This document shows positions 1 to 11,200 of a stretch of 64,000 nt of DNA, in pieces (positions within the stretch are counted from its first letter, which is position 1; each line of letters opens with the position of its first letter). The notes under the pieces were generated by a model that saw only the letters and a list, made by a program, of their open reading frames with translations, had not been told where the DNA came from and searched no databases. A program made the position numbers and the translations under genes. Source of the stretch: Narthecium ossifragum (taxonomy: Eukaryota; Streptophyta; Magnoliopsida; Dioscoreales; Nartheciaceae); NCBI GenBank assembly GCA_963920575.1, contig OY986975.1:22892865-22956864 (forward strand), read 5' to 3'.

Positions 1-905
1 GTCCCTGATACAACCTCCAATACACTGTGATCAGAGCCGAATTTATTCATGCTTGGCCTTAGGGAGTATCAAAGCCACCGAAACTGACATGAGTAACAAT
101 GATCTCCTTCTTAGGGGTGAGCAGAACCAAACCGAACCGAACTCGAAGAATCGAACTGAATTAGTTTGGTTTATTCGATTCTTCGGTTTGGTTCGGTTTT
201 GACATGTATGAAAAGTTTGGGTTTTGATTCGGATTCGATTCTTTATAAAAAAATTTATGTCAGAATTGAACTTTTCTATGTTTATGGTCTAATCCGAAAA
301 TGTAGTTTGCTTTTTTTTCAAGTTCGGTTCTTTAAAAAGTTCGATTCTTTAAGAAGTTCGGTTCGGTTCGGTTCTTTAAAAAGTTCAGTTCGGTTCGATT
401 CTTTAAAAAGTTTGGTTCGGTTTGATTATTTGGAACCGAATAATTTCGATTCGATTCGATTTTATGTAAGTTCGATTCGATTCGGTTGTTTAAAAACTGG
501 ATCGAAAAAAATTCTCTTCGGTTGAGTATTCAACCCCACTCCTTCTGGTCCATCTCAGACCCTAATTTTGCATCCCATGTCTTTTAACTCACAATTCAAA
601 CTGGTCACTCTCAGATGACAGTGCGATCTCTCAGCTGCTTCAATTAAAATCAACTGATTCACCTGGAAATCACCACAAACGCCACGTTGATTCGACAGAA
701 GATTATAAAAGAGGCAATGAGATGGAGTACGTAAGAACTCTCTAGATTACTGCCCTTCGTCGCACACAGCCTCTTGATTAGAAGGGGCCTCTCAGGCCGC
801 CGAGGCCAATCGGCACTGCTCCTTCACTCCTCGTCCTGGGGCAATTGGAAGGTTCGTTGGGAAGACAGAGCGGAGGCTATGGAACAGTTGCCGGGATAAA
901 GACGA
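1..905 (-). pseudogene. Truncated, rearranged duplicate of RDR6 5' end and promoter
   Basis: Bases 1-66 match RDR6 exon 1 at about 29433-29498. Bases 68-111 and 547-590 match the RDR6 N-terminal coding region at about 31349-31420. About 591-905 match the RDR6 5' leader and promoter at about 31421-31960. Relative to the intact gene about 1.85 kb of exon 1 is missing between 66 and 68. The copy of the start codon is followed by a 4-bp insertion that gives a stop a few codons later, and a hAT-type MITE (112-538) sits in the coding part. The intact promoter has about 210 extra bases (about 31560-31770) that this copy lacks. The copy runs off the left edge, so more RDR6-like sequence may lie outside the window. 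It cannot encode a working enzyme. Confidence 0.9.
112..538. mobile_element. Non-autonomous hAT-type MITE with 8-bp target duplication
   Basis: The element starts TAGGGGTGAGCA and ends in the near-inverted sequence TATTCAACCCCA. It is flanked by identical 8-bp repeats CTCCTTCT at 104-111 and 539-546. The intact RDR6 copy has a single version of this site (about 31384-31391) and no insert, so it serves as the empty site. The inside is built of degenerate repeats of GGTTC/GGTTCGATTC and has no credible coding capacity. TIR type and 8-bp TSD are typical of the hAT superfamily. Confidence 0.88.
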
Positions 906-1297
906 AGGCGAGCAAACAATAGCAGAGCATGGCCAGTCCGCCCTACCGTTTCCGAAGATGTGAAGGTAGGGCACGAAAGTTGCCGTCTCTTGCTTCGCGT
1001 GCTGATAGCTTTCAGGTGAGGGCGAGGCAAAGAATCAGATCCATGGCGTCATGCCACGCCACGCCATGCCCCGAGGTGAAAGCAAACCTTTCTTTGGTTC
1101 TTCCCATCCGCTACAGTGAGCGAATTGGGGGACGTTTGGAATCCTCCTCCCTTCCACAATCAGAATTAGAATGCTTGCTTGTTCCATCGACATTGCTACA
1201 TTACATTACCTTACCGGTGACCAACATATATCATCTCTACCTGCCTGCCTGCATCCCTCCCTCCCTCCCTGCTGCTGCTGCTGCTGCTGCTGAGGAT
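906..1297. promoter_or_regulatory. Upstream region and probable 5' UTR of the GH17 gene, with microsatellite
   Basis: No gene is seen here. The stretch lies between the RDR6-derived duplicate and the GH17 start codon. A CTCC-rich run followed by seven GCT units occupies about 1255-1291. The reading frame is open from 929 into the GH17 start, but it lacks a sensible protein and the hydrophobic signal begins at 1298. I therefore treat it as 5' leader. No clear TATA box was identified. Confidence 0.4.
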
Positions 1298-4064
1298 ATG
1301 GCACTCCTATTCTGGAGTCTCCCCTTCCTCCTCCCTTTCCTTCTCACGGGTATGAGTTGTCCGCGAGCCCCCAACCCCCACCATTCGTCCCTGATTTCTG
1401 TCAGTCTCTGCTTGTATTTGTCCAGGGTCCAGCATATATGCGTCTATGGTTTCGGTTCCTCCATGAAGTCTCTTGTCATATATATCCTCCTCTAGAGTCT
1501 AGACCATCTGTCTGCTGCTAGCGATTTTTTTATTTTCTCTGGACTTAATTTAATTGCTATTCAACTTACTGTCTCTGTCTGTACCTTCGCCCTTTTTGGC
1601 TCAAATGATGCTATGTAACTTTGTTATATTTATGAGTCCTTTGCTCTTTATGACAGAATTTTTCTCTCGTTACGCATCTAATTATCCTCAATACTTGGTA
1701 AAGGTAAGATTTTTCGGTTATCTCCTTTATTTTCACCTCCAAACGTGTGTGTATATATATATATATATCGTGGACCCGTGGTTCACTTTTTTTTTTTTTT
1801 TCCCTTTTCAAGAAAACCCGTGGTTCATTTATTATTAAGTTTGCATAGGGTAAAGATTTGCGTGTCCGCTGTACATACTCATCAATTAATCGGTAGACAT
1901 TTACTGATTTGATGATTGACACATTCAATCTGTATATGTCTATCGATTAATATGAATTAGGTGACTCAATCGGTAGACATGTACTAATTGAGAGACATGT
2001 ACCCAATCGAGTCGGTTGCATATTCCTTCCGTAGCTAGCTGGCCCAATATTTGTGGCAGGCATGCATATGAGGCTGCATGGAGCGAGTTATTGATCATCT
2101 CTTGAGTATTAATTGATTGTGTACATGATGCTAATTTGAATGCAGTAGTCTTATCTAGCTCTAAGTGGAGGATCGATAGTGCCAATTAATGTAGATGAGC
2201 CTCCCTCCCTCCGTGTTAATTAATTCCAGTTGTTTCTTGTGACGACAGCTCAGGCATTCACTGGAACCTATGGGATAAACTATGGAAGAATTGCTGATAA
2301 TATTCCTCCACCTGAGAGTACAGTCACGCTTCTGAAAGCGGCAAAGATAAAGAATGTGAGAATTTACGATGCTGATCACAGTGTTCTCAGTGCATTTAAA
2401 GGTTCTGGGATCGAGCTGGTTATAGCAATTGGCAATGAATTTATTAAAGATATGAGCGTCAACGAAGATCGTGCCATGGACTGGATAAAGGAGAATGTGC
2501 AGCCGTTTCTGCCAGATACTCATATCCGAGAAATTGCTGTAGGCAATGAAGTGTTGGGAGGGCAGGACGAAGGGCTGTCAGAAGCTCTGTTTGGTGCCAT
2601 GAAAAATGTGTACAGTTCTCTTGATAGGCTCCAACTGACTGGTCTCATTCAAGTTTCGACGCCACATTCTGAAGCTGTGTTTGCTAGTTCGTATCCTCCA
2701 TCATCGGGTATTTTTAAGGAAAGTATCCTCCAATACATGATCCCAATCTTGAATTTCTCTTCACAGATTGGCTCTTCTTTCTTCATCAATGCATACCCCT
2801 TCCTGGCTTACAAGAGTGATCCCGAGCATATTGATATTCATTATGCTCTATTCCAGCCGAACCCTGGAGTTTATGATGCAAAGACCAATCTTCACTATGA
2901 CAATATGTTTGATGCTCAGATAGATGCAGCTTATGCTGCATTAGCATCAGCAGGCTACGATAAGATGGAAGTTGTGGTTTCTGAGACGGGTTGGGCTTCT
3001 AGTGGAGATGAAGATGAAGCTGGAGCCTCGGTCAAGAATGCAAAGGCATATAACTACAATTTATATAAGCGACTTTTGAAGAAGAAAGGAACTCCATTTA
3101 GGCCAAAAGTTGCCGTAAAGGCATATATATTCGCGTTATACAATGAGGATTTGAAGCCTGGACCCAGCTCGGAGAGGCACTTTGGATTGTTCAAGGCTGA
3201 TGGGAGTATAGCATATTACATTGGGTTTACTGGTCTGAAGCCTTCTTCTGCATTGGGATCTCATCTATCAGTTAAGGTACATATAATTAGTCCTCCTTAT
3301 TTCTCACTATTTATTTATTTATGTTTTCCGGAGGAATTTAATTTGAGTCTTTCTTCCATTATGATCCAGTTTAGCTTTAATTCATGCTCTCGATGACAAG
3401 ATAACTATCACAGCATATATTTGATGACCTCCATTTTCGTCAAATGATGATGTAGTAGTATTTGACAAAGAAAATAGATAATTAATGTTTGCACGGTATA
3501 AAGGTAACTAAGAGGCTTGGAATTAATATGCATGGAAGTGGTTTGGCTGAAAGACCTTTGGCTTTTCTGTCCTTTCATGTCATAACAAGAATTCATAAGA
3601 GCTTATCACGTAGACAATTTGATGAATGATAGACTACATCACGTCCCAGACTGGAATTGCCAATTAAGTTTCGCAGAAGAACATTGCATTATAAACTGCT
3701 CGCTTTGAGATCTGCAGTTCTCGACTAATGACAATTACTGATCAGACGCTCTCGATAGTCTTCTTGTTTATGAATTGATTTTGCAGCTCGAAATAATATG
3801 TAGTATAGTTGATTGTCATTGTGCATTAAAACCGCCCAGTTTCAATCATGCAATTTATTGCTTGAAATTCGTTCTTGCAAACAATGCACGCATGCTATCA
3901 TCTTTTTCATGGCGTAACATGCATTTTGAAGCATGCATCTCATTATTCCCTCCCTTGTTGGACTTAATGTAAATCTTTGTCGCATCCAGGATCTGCAAGC
4001 ACGAGGTTACTCCATGGTTCTCTCAACTTGTGCGGTGGTCTTGCTTCTGGTATTTGCTACGTGA
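1298..4064 (+). CDS. Glucan endo-1,3-beta-D-glucosidase, GH17, GPI-anchored (3 exons)
   Basis: Coding exons are 1298-1349, 2249-3276 and 3990-4064, giving 384 aa. Introns are GT-AG (1350-2248, 3277-3989). Exon 1 encodes a signal peptide rich in Leu and Phe. The first intron splits an Ala codon, so the protein reads LLTAQAFTGTYGINYG across the junction. Exon 2 holds the GH17 barrel, with the proton-donor motif AVGNEV (E118) and the nucleophile motif VSETGW (E263). Exon 3 encodes 24 residues ending in a hydrophobic stretch, CAVVLLLVFAT, which looks like a GPI-anchor signal. There is no X8/CBM43 domain. The family hydrolyses beta-1,3-glucan (callose) at the cell surface or plasmodesmata. Closest type by memory is the Arabidopsis At2g27500 group. 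The acceptor at 2248/2249 was chosen because the later AG (2252-2253) would break the frame. Confidence 0.93.
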
Positions 4065-4382
4065 ACGACTCCTCAAAGTTGGCAAAACGGGACAGTGCAG
4101 ATTCGTTAGTTTCATATCTCTTGTGATGATTGTTGATCAATCGATCGATCGATGTACTTCCCCTTAGTATTATTATTAAGGTGGAACAGAAGGATATTAT
4201 TAAGGTGGAACATAAGGAGTCTGATTACGTTTTTTAATTGCTTACATGCATGCCTCATTGTTCGCATGAAGAAGATGAATGACGCTAGCTCTTCATGGAC
4301 GCATTGTGTTTGAATGTATGTGCACACAATCGGCAATATATATCTAGGCCTCTTCGATTCTTAGATCGAATTTCTATTAAAA
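4065..4382. other. GH17 3' flank, no gene seen
   Basis: AT-rich sequence containing the presumed 3' UTR of the GH17 gene. The only local structure is a short CGATCGATCGATC run near 4140 and a duplicated phrase TTATTAAGGTGGAACA near 4170-4210. No open frame here resembles a protein. Confidence 0.5.
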
Positions 4383-4841
4383 GCTAAATTACAGTTTCGA
4401 GCCATGTAGTTTGGGTCAAGTTTCAATTAAGTTCATGTGGTTTTATAACTATCAAATAAGGAATTAACATTTGGAATTCGTTTCAAATCACGTGGGTTTA
4501 CAACAAATGAGTCACGTGATATCACTTGGCCATGACATGGTTTATAATAAATGAGTCACGTGACATCACTTGACCTATTTTCTTAACAACGCTCAGGGCT
4601 TTATTTGAAAATTTTGAAACTATAGGATCTTAGATGAAACTTGATCAAATCACACATGACTAAAAACTGTAATTTGCCCTTTGTATTTTATGGCCACGTG
4701 ATGTCACGTGAATCATTTATGGTCAACCCCCACATGATGGTGTATGTGTCCAGAGTCTAGGGTTTTATTTGAAAGTTTTGAAACTATATGACTTTAAATG
4801 AAACTTGCCTCAAACCATAGGCCAAAAACTGCAATTTATCC
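4383..4841. mobile_element. TIR element, Mutator-like MITE type
   Basis: The left end (GCTAAATTACAGTTTCGAGC...) is an imperfect inverted match of about 60 bp to the right end (...CCAAAAACTGCAATTTATCC). The inside has no coding capacity. A second right-end-like copy lies at about 4600-4683, so the right terminus appears duplicated. Flanks are similar AT-rich 9-mers but not identical, so the target duplication is uncertain. Its ends resemble those of the clear Mutator-like element at 18307-19680. Confidence 0.6.
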
Positions 4842-5301
4842 TTTTATAAAAAGATGTGTTGGGAAAAACAGAGAAGGGGGTTTACTGCACATATGCGTCT
4901 AGATATGTTCCTTGTGGCCGACTGATTCGAGAATGGAAGTTTTTTTTTGAGAGAGAGATGAGGCAAATGGCTAGTGAAAAAGCAAAAATACATCAGCTGA
5001 GGTCAACATCTCGCCTCCCCAAACTGGCTGCTGGGTTCTTTATTCAATGAGACCCCATACTACTCGACTAAAACTCGTCATTTAAACCTCCATTTGTTTG
5101 GACGTTGATTCTCGTGATCTTGCTCCTATTGACTCGAGAGATGCAAAAGGCCAAAACGAAATGGCTCTGTTGTTCCTTAGGTATTGCCATTGTCGTAGTG
5201 TTTTGAATTCGGGGCCTGCAATACTTAAAAATCAGCAGCTGGAGGCATGCTATTGAAGGAAAAAGTTCAATATCTTCCCGTCCGCTTGTCTTTTCAGAGA
5301 C
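4842..5301. other. Intergenic, nothing recognised
   Basis: Short open frames occur, but none has a recognisable domain or codon pattern. This stretch carries the left copy of the target site (ACTTG at 5302-5306) of the retrotransposon that follows. Confidence 0.4.
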
Positions 5302-5306
5302 ACTTG

Positions 5307-6067
5307 TGTTGGGAAAATCCCTCCCCATGAGAGATGGTGACAAGAGACGTCGACGAGAAGCGACGAGGACACGCGATGCTGAAAAAACCAAGGTGCAGGA
5401 AGCAAGGGATCGATCCTTTGCTTGGAAAGGATCGATCCTCTTCCCATGACAGAAAGCTGGGATGGAAAGGATCGATCCTCCCAGGCGATTTTTTTCATGA
5501 CAGGGAGCATGTTTTGGATGATCGATCCTTACCCTCAAAAGGATCGATCCTCTTCGGGGCGGTCTTTCCTACGGAAGGAAAGGATCGATCCCTTCATGCA
5601 AGAAGATCGATCCTTTACGGAATCCGGGGAAAATTCAAGGGTCCAGATTAATCCGAGTTAGGGTTAATTAGTGGCTATAAATAGGGTTGTTATGTAACCT
5701 AATTATGAAGAACATGAAGAACGTGGGTTCTCATCTTGGAGGCCTAGAGAGAGGTCTTAGGGCTTGAGAGAAAGCATTAGGGCTTGAGAGAAAGCATTAG
5801 GGCTTGAGAGAAAGCAAGGGGGCTTGATAGAAAGCAAGGGCATTCTTGAGTGAATGTATTTGGGAGGGTTGAGAGAGATTTGTATGTGAGAGTTGAGAGA
5901 TCAAGTCTTGTAAATCTCCTCATATATTGAAGTTTTCTCTCTTCCCGTGGTTTTTCCTTTGCGGTGATTTGCCGGGAGGTTTTCCACGTTAAATTCTGGT
6001 GTCTCTCCTTCTAACCCTATTTTGGTGCTCTCCCATTGTGGTGTGATCCCCGCCGGATTTCCTAACA
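5307..6067 (+). repeat. 5' LTR of the gag-only retrotransposon
   Basis: 761 bp, TG...CA. It holds seven copies of the palindromic core GATCGATCC between about 5408 and 5615. A TATA box, CTATAAATAG, lies near 5675. Downstream is a 20-bp minisatellite (GCATTAGGGCTTGAGAGAAA), one unit longer than in the 3' LTR. The likely order is U3 with the palindromes, then TATA, then R-U5. Confidence 0.92.
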
Positions 6068-6108
6068 AGTGGTATCAGGAGCTAGGTTCGTTGGTCCAAC
6101 AGTTTGTG

Positions 6109-6915
6109 ATGGCGGGGAAGGCCTCAGATTCTCGTTTCGGGATTGAGCGATTCGATGGGAGAAGCAACTTTGGCTTATGGCAGCAGCGGGTGAAGGATAT
6201 CCTGGTGTAGCAGGGTCTCTACAAGACCCTGAAGGGAAAGAAGCCCGAGGCCATGAAGGACGACGACTGGGAGGAGATCGAGATGAAGGCGGTGAGCACC
6301 ATCAGGCTCTGCCTAGCGGATGAGGTTATGTACAACGTCATCAATGAGGACAAGGCTGCAGGGTTGTGGTCAAGGTTAGAAAGTTTGTTCATGACTAAAT
6401 CTCTGACGAATAAACTGTTTCTGAAACAACAGCTGTACACCTTGAGGATGAAGGAAGGTTCAGATCTGATAGAGCACATGAACACCTTCAATAGGATCAT
6501 CACCCAACTGCTGAGCGTGGAGGTCACAGTGGATGATGAAGACAAGGCCCTCCTCCTTTTGGCGTCTCTTCCACCTTCCTACGAGCACCTGGTGACTACA
6601 TTACTCTATGGGAAAGAGACCCTAGAGACAGAGGAAGTCACGGCGGCCCTGCTCTCCAATGCCTTGAGAAAGAGATCAACAGATGAGCTTGTCTCGGAGG
6701 CGTACTTGGTAGAGAGGAAAGGGAAGGATGGCAAGATCAGAGGAAAGACAGTTACTTGTTACTACTGCGGAAAGGAAGGCCACGTCAAGCGACGATGCAG
6801 GAAGTACAAGGATGATCTTGCTAATGGGAAGGTCAAGGAGGATGATGAGAAAAGCAACAACGTAGTGACACTCGACAGCGACGTGTGTGTCATTACGGGG
6901 GAGCTTCCGTACTAG
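6109..6915 (+). pseudogene. Copia-type gag with zinc knuckle, one in-frame stop
   Basis: The frame opens at ATG 6109 and runs to the TAG at 6208, then continues in the same frame through 6253 to the stop at 6913-6915. The N-terminal part reads FDGRSNFGLWQQRVKDIL, typical of Copia gag (UBN2/retrotran_gag). The central part reads MNTFNRIITQL and LASLPPSYEHL. Near the C-terminus is a CCHC zinc knuckle, CYYCGKEGHVKRRC, the nucleic-acid-binding motif of nucleocapsid. With the stop ignored the product is about 268 aa. The stop could be a simple loss of function. No pol sequence follows; 6916-7258 shows no recognisable domain. Confidence 0.85.
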
Positions 6916-7258
6916 AGGTACGATGGGGGTTCCAATCGATCGAAGCGATCGGAAAGGCCAAGTCATGTGTGATGGCTTGTATGGTGGCACGACAGAGTGT
7001 ATGGAGGTCCGAGTCTTGATTGCGACATCAAGAGTTCGATGGGGTCGATGGAGTCTTCAGAGTCATGAGGCGCAATGACTTGAAGAAGCGCGGCACGAGG
7101 AGGTGCAAAGTCCGAGTTTCAACAGTGAAGATTGTTTCTCGATGTGGAGGCCGAGTCACGAGGCACAGTGGCTTGAATGTGGCACGACGGGTTGCAAAGT
7201 CCGAGCTAGTAAGAGCTCGATGGGGTTTTTGGCCTCTCATGAGTCGGGAGGGGGAGCT

Positions 7259-8022
7259 TGTTGGGAAAATCCCTCCCCATGAGAGATGGTGACAAGAGAC
7301 GTCGACGAGAAGCGACGAGGACACGCGATGCTGGAAAAACCAAGGTGCAGGAAGCAAGGGATCGATCCTTTGCTTGGAAAGGATCGATCCTCTTCCCATG
7401 ACAGAAAGCTGGGATGGAAAGGATCGATCCTCTGCTCTATAAGGATCGATCCTCCCAGGCGATTTTTTTCATGACAGGGAGCATGTTTTGGATGATCGAT
7501 CCTTACCCTCAAAAGGATCGATCCTCTTCGGGGCGGTCTTTCCTACGGAAGGAAAGGATCGATCCCTTCATGCAAGAAGATCGATCCTTTGCGGAATCCG
7601 GGGAAAATTCAAGGGTCCAGATTAATCCGAGTTAGGGTTAATTAGTGGCTATAAATAGGGTTGTTATGTAACCCTAATTATGAAGAACATGAAGAACGTG
7701 AGTTCTCATCTTGGAGGCATAGAGAGAGGTCTTAGGGCTTGAGAGAAAGCATTAGGGCTTGAGAGAAAGCAAGGGGGCTTGATAGAAAACAAGGGCATTC
7801 TTGAGTGAATGTATTTGGGAGGGTTGAGAGAGATTTGTATGTGAGAGTTGAGAGATCAAGTCTTGTAAATCTCCTCATATATTGAAGTTTTCTCTCTCCC
7901 CGTGGTTTTTTCTTTGCGGTGATTTGCCGGGAGGTTTTCCACGTTAAATTCTGGTGTCTCTCCTTCTAGTTCTATTTTGGTGCTCTCCCATCGTGGTGTG
8001 ATCCCCGCCGGATTTCCTAACA
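7259..8022 (+). repeat. 3' LTR of the gag-only retrotransposon
   Basis: 764 bp, near identical to the 5' LTR. It has eight GATCGATCC cores: an extra unit of about 21 bp around 7434-7455 contains the motif CTGCTCTATAAGGATCGATC. It has one fewer copy of the 20-bp GAGAGAAAGCATTAGGGCTT minisatellite. Ends CCTAACA at 8022. Confidence 0.92.
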
Positions 8023-8246
8023 ACTTGCAGGGTAACGAGTTTTTATCATTACTGCCAAAAATAATGTGCACTTTAGTAACATGAAAATGGATCACAAAAA
8101 ATATCTATGGTTGCTATACATATTTCTTCGGTGTGTAGAACAAATGAAAGCAAGATCATTTTGTATCCTCTACAGCTGTTACACTCAGTCCCTCCACGTC
8201 TGACTTCGAACCCAAATAATTGACTTTTTTACTGATCTGAAGGAGC

Positions 8247-11200
8247 TCAGAAGGGTTCTGAAAACCTTAAATCTGCTGGACCAGGACCCAATATGCCTTT
8301 GTCATGCTCCAGCTTAGAGGTGTCGAGGCTGGAGGCTGTATCTGCAACTTTTTCTTCATCTGTAGATGCATGTTGCCTCCAGCTATTTCCCATCCATTCC
8401 TGCTGCAGATGGCAGGAAACGCCAATAAGAATGCTAGCAGGTCAACCGACGGAGAAGTTAATAAATGTAAAACTCTTGATGGGTAGAAGAAACTTGCTTC
8501 TTCGAGCACGTGATGCCCATCCCATAACATAGGAGTCAAAATCGGGGGAGTAACATCTGGATCAGGCTTTTGAAAAACAAAGGTAGCATATAAACCTGCA
8601 AGGGATAAATAAAAAAGTGAATATAAATGATGAAGATACCATATTAGATTGTCATAAACAAAAATGAAGACATCACCTAATATATCAAATGAGCGAGCGA
8701 GGAGCTTTCCCCGAGGATCCACAAAATTAACACCATGACTACAAAGCATTCCTGCAAATTGTGCTCTTGGAGCAAGTTACAAGTATCTTTAAGTTCAATA
8801 AACAGACATCAGGATCTTTCACGTAGGTAATAATTAGCTTCAACAATTGGATAGTATGTAGGTTTGACTACGAGTCCTGCACTGCAACCCCTACTTGAGT
8901 TGGTATGGCATTAGTTTTCATGCTATATGCAATGAAAAAGTTGATCACTGAATTCAGCTACGAAATTGCTGGTAGGTACCCTGATTAGCTCGACAAGGAA
9001 TTAAGTAGTCTTAGAAAGAACACAACATCAGTAGAACCATCACATCTTCAAATATTGTTTGCATCAGAATTAGGCACAATAAAAATTTTGCATGAGATGC
9101 TCACCCAGCAAATCAGCGAACAAAAATAACAGAGGAAGTCCAGAATTGTATGTAACCTATCAGTACCTGTTATCATCATAAAACTCTGTAAGATTTTGTA
9201 TCTCCACATACTCTAGACCAACTTCTCGGGCCAGCCTGCATTATTATGTCTTATCATACCATTGGACTATGTAACTATTAAGGCAAACCAAATCTGGTTA
9301 TGAAATTTGAATGCCAAACACACAAATTCCATATCCACTACCTGATCAAGCTTGGAAAGTGGACCATGCAATGAGTTTCAGAAGTAATGTCGCCACTGAA
9401 TTTCAACTGATATTTCTTCCCAAAAAATGGAAATCTGAAATCCGATAAAACAAAGAAATTAGGAGACACAAAAGGTGGATTTGCATATAGACTCAGATAT
9501 TTAACGGGCAAAAAGTTGCAGAGATCAAGAGTATATCTCTCATAGGAGACATACTTTTCTTCCTCAACTTCAAAAGTAATCATGTAGTTCTCTGATCTTA
9601 TGCAATTGGCGAGCACATTTGGTTTCGAACCACTTCCTCTGTTATGTGACGCTTCAACATTCTTCTGGTACTTTGTCCTGACATATTACTCAGCAAGAGT
9701 AAAGGGAGATGAAGTAACTAAACATAAGCATGCAGTTGACAAGTGGAAGCTATTTACAGGGTTAACATTTGATAGCTTTCTTCCTCATGCGGTTGAGTAC
9801 ATCACTAATTGTTGGGCAAAAATTTCACGGGATAATTTCGCAAGGGCAGGAGCAAGTCGGTTATCTACGTATTTTTTCCTTGTTTTGCTTGTTGGCTTTC
9901 TTGTCCTTTGTTGCACAGACCCTCCTTGTAAACCCTTGTTGTTCTCTTTCCTCACAGCATTTTCCATAACATTATAGCCTTCACTGTATGGAGTGAAGGC
10001 TTGCTGCAGCCTGCACTAAAAGTTGAAGCTACTATTTTGTCAACATGGTGCTCAGTTACTGTTCCCCATATACTGTCTCAAGCTGTTTAGCTACCATAAG
10101 TTGATGCTACTACAGTCTCCTGCACACTTGCTACTCCTAAAAGCAGCAGAAGTCAGTTGTATCTACTTTAGCCGTAGGAACCTCCTAGGCAAATTGCTAG
10201 GCCTTCTCCAATTTTCCATTCAAAACTAGCTTGCGGATGTCGAAAAATCACAAATTACTTTTACTTCACTCTCTATGGCATCATTATCTCAATCCCATAG
10301 TGCCTCCAACAAATTAGGTGGGACCATTTCGAACAACACCCGTCCTCGATTACCAGATCAGAATCTTCACTTTCATTATATCAGTGTTGTTCTTGCTCCA
10401 GAAGATGACATGGGCATATCACTTTCATAAGATGCTTTACTTGATAATGGTCATGATTAGGAGTTACAGCTCAAGCATGATAAATGAATTGCAGACCCTA
10501 TAATCAATCCTGCATTGTCTACTTCTTTCACCAATCAAGTAAGTTAGCAATCAAGGCAGTCTATTCAGGTACTTTAAAATAAGCTTCAAATTCTTCTCCT
10601 CAAGAATCAAGATGTGAACTCAGAATCATCCCATATAAATCTCAGCAACTTGCTTCTATTTCCAAGCTTATTTTCAGACTTCAATTGTAAACTTTTGTTT
10701 GTGCGATGTGGTCTATCATAAGTACCCACAGTGTGTGTCCCAGACTCTGCGATGCTTTTACGAATCATCCTATCGAGATCCCATCTCTGACTACAAGGAG
10801 AGTGGATTGCGATCCCATGTCTGACTACAAGGACAGTGGATACGTAGTTCGTTGTAAAATTCTATCGCAGATGTATCAATTAAGGAAATGCTTTGCTCTT
10901 TAAATTCTAAATGAGTCCAGAATTTTTTAATCGAGAAGCTAAAAACAAGAGGTAATATGTGATTCATATGATTTGAACTTGCATATCTAAAGGAGGAAAG
11001 GGCAGTCAAAAACTTAAACTACTAGGAGCAATAGAAAAAAGAATAAACAGAAACTCTTCCAATGCATACCATATAGTGGATGAGTCAGGAGTAATACCAA
11101 AAAAATATCCCCCTGGTTTGAGCATGGACGACACATTCTGCAGAAGGCTCCTTACTTTTTCCTCACTCTCAAAACATAGCTGTGATAGCATGCATAGTAT

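Larger units (their letters stand above)
5307..8022 (+). mobile_element. Non-autonomous LTR retrotransposon with gag only (TR-GAG type)
   Basis: Two LTRs (5307-6067, 761 bp; 7259-8022, 764 bp) begin TGTTGGGA and end CCTAACA. The 5-bp direct repeats ACTTG at 5302-5306 and 8023-8027 are the target duplication. Directly after the 5' LTR is TGGTATCAGGAGC (6070-6082), a primer site complementary to initiator Met tRNA. Before the 3' LTR is a purine tract, GGGAGGGGGAGC. The 1.2-kb interior encodes one gag-like protein and no protease, integrase or reverse transcriptase. Gag content and primer site point to the Ty1-copia lineage. The LTRs differ by about a dozen substitutions plus repeat-unit gains or losses, so insertion was fairly recent. 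It lies 220 bp beyond the stop codon of the cap methyltransferase gene. Confidence 0.93.

Noticed and set aside
166..525. Open frame of 119 codons near the window start
   Set aside because: It lies wholly inside the hAT MITE and its Ser/Arg/Phe-rich content comes from the GGTTCGATTC repeats.
929..1297. N-terminal extension of the GH17 frame with a poly-Ala run
   Set aside because: The Ala run is a GCT microsatellite; a normal signal peptide begins at 1298 and family members start there.
5334..5661. Overlapping open frames in the LTR (also at 7286-7635)
   Set aside because: They are translations of the GGATCGATCC array (repeated KDRSS/ERIDP) and both LTR copies share them as non-coding sequence.
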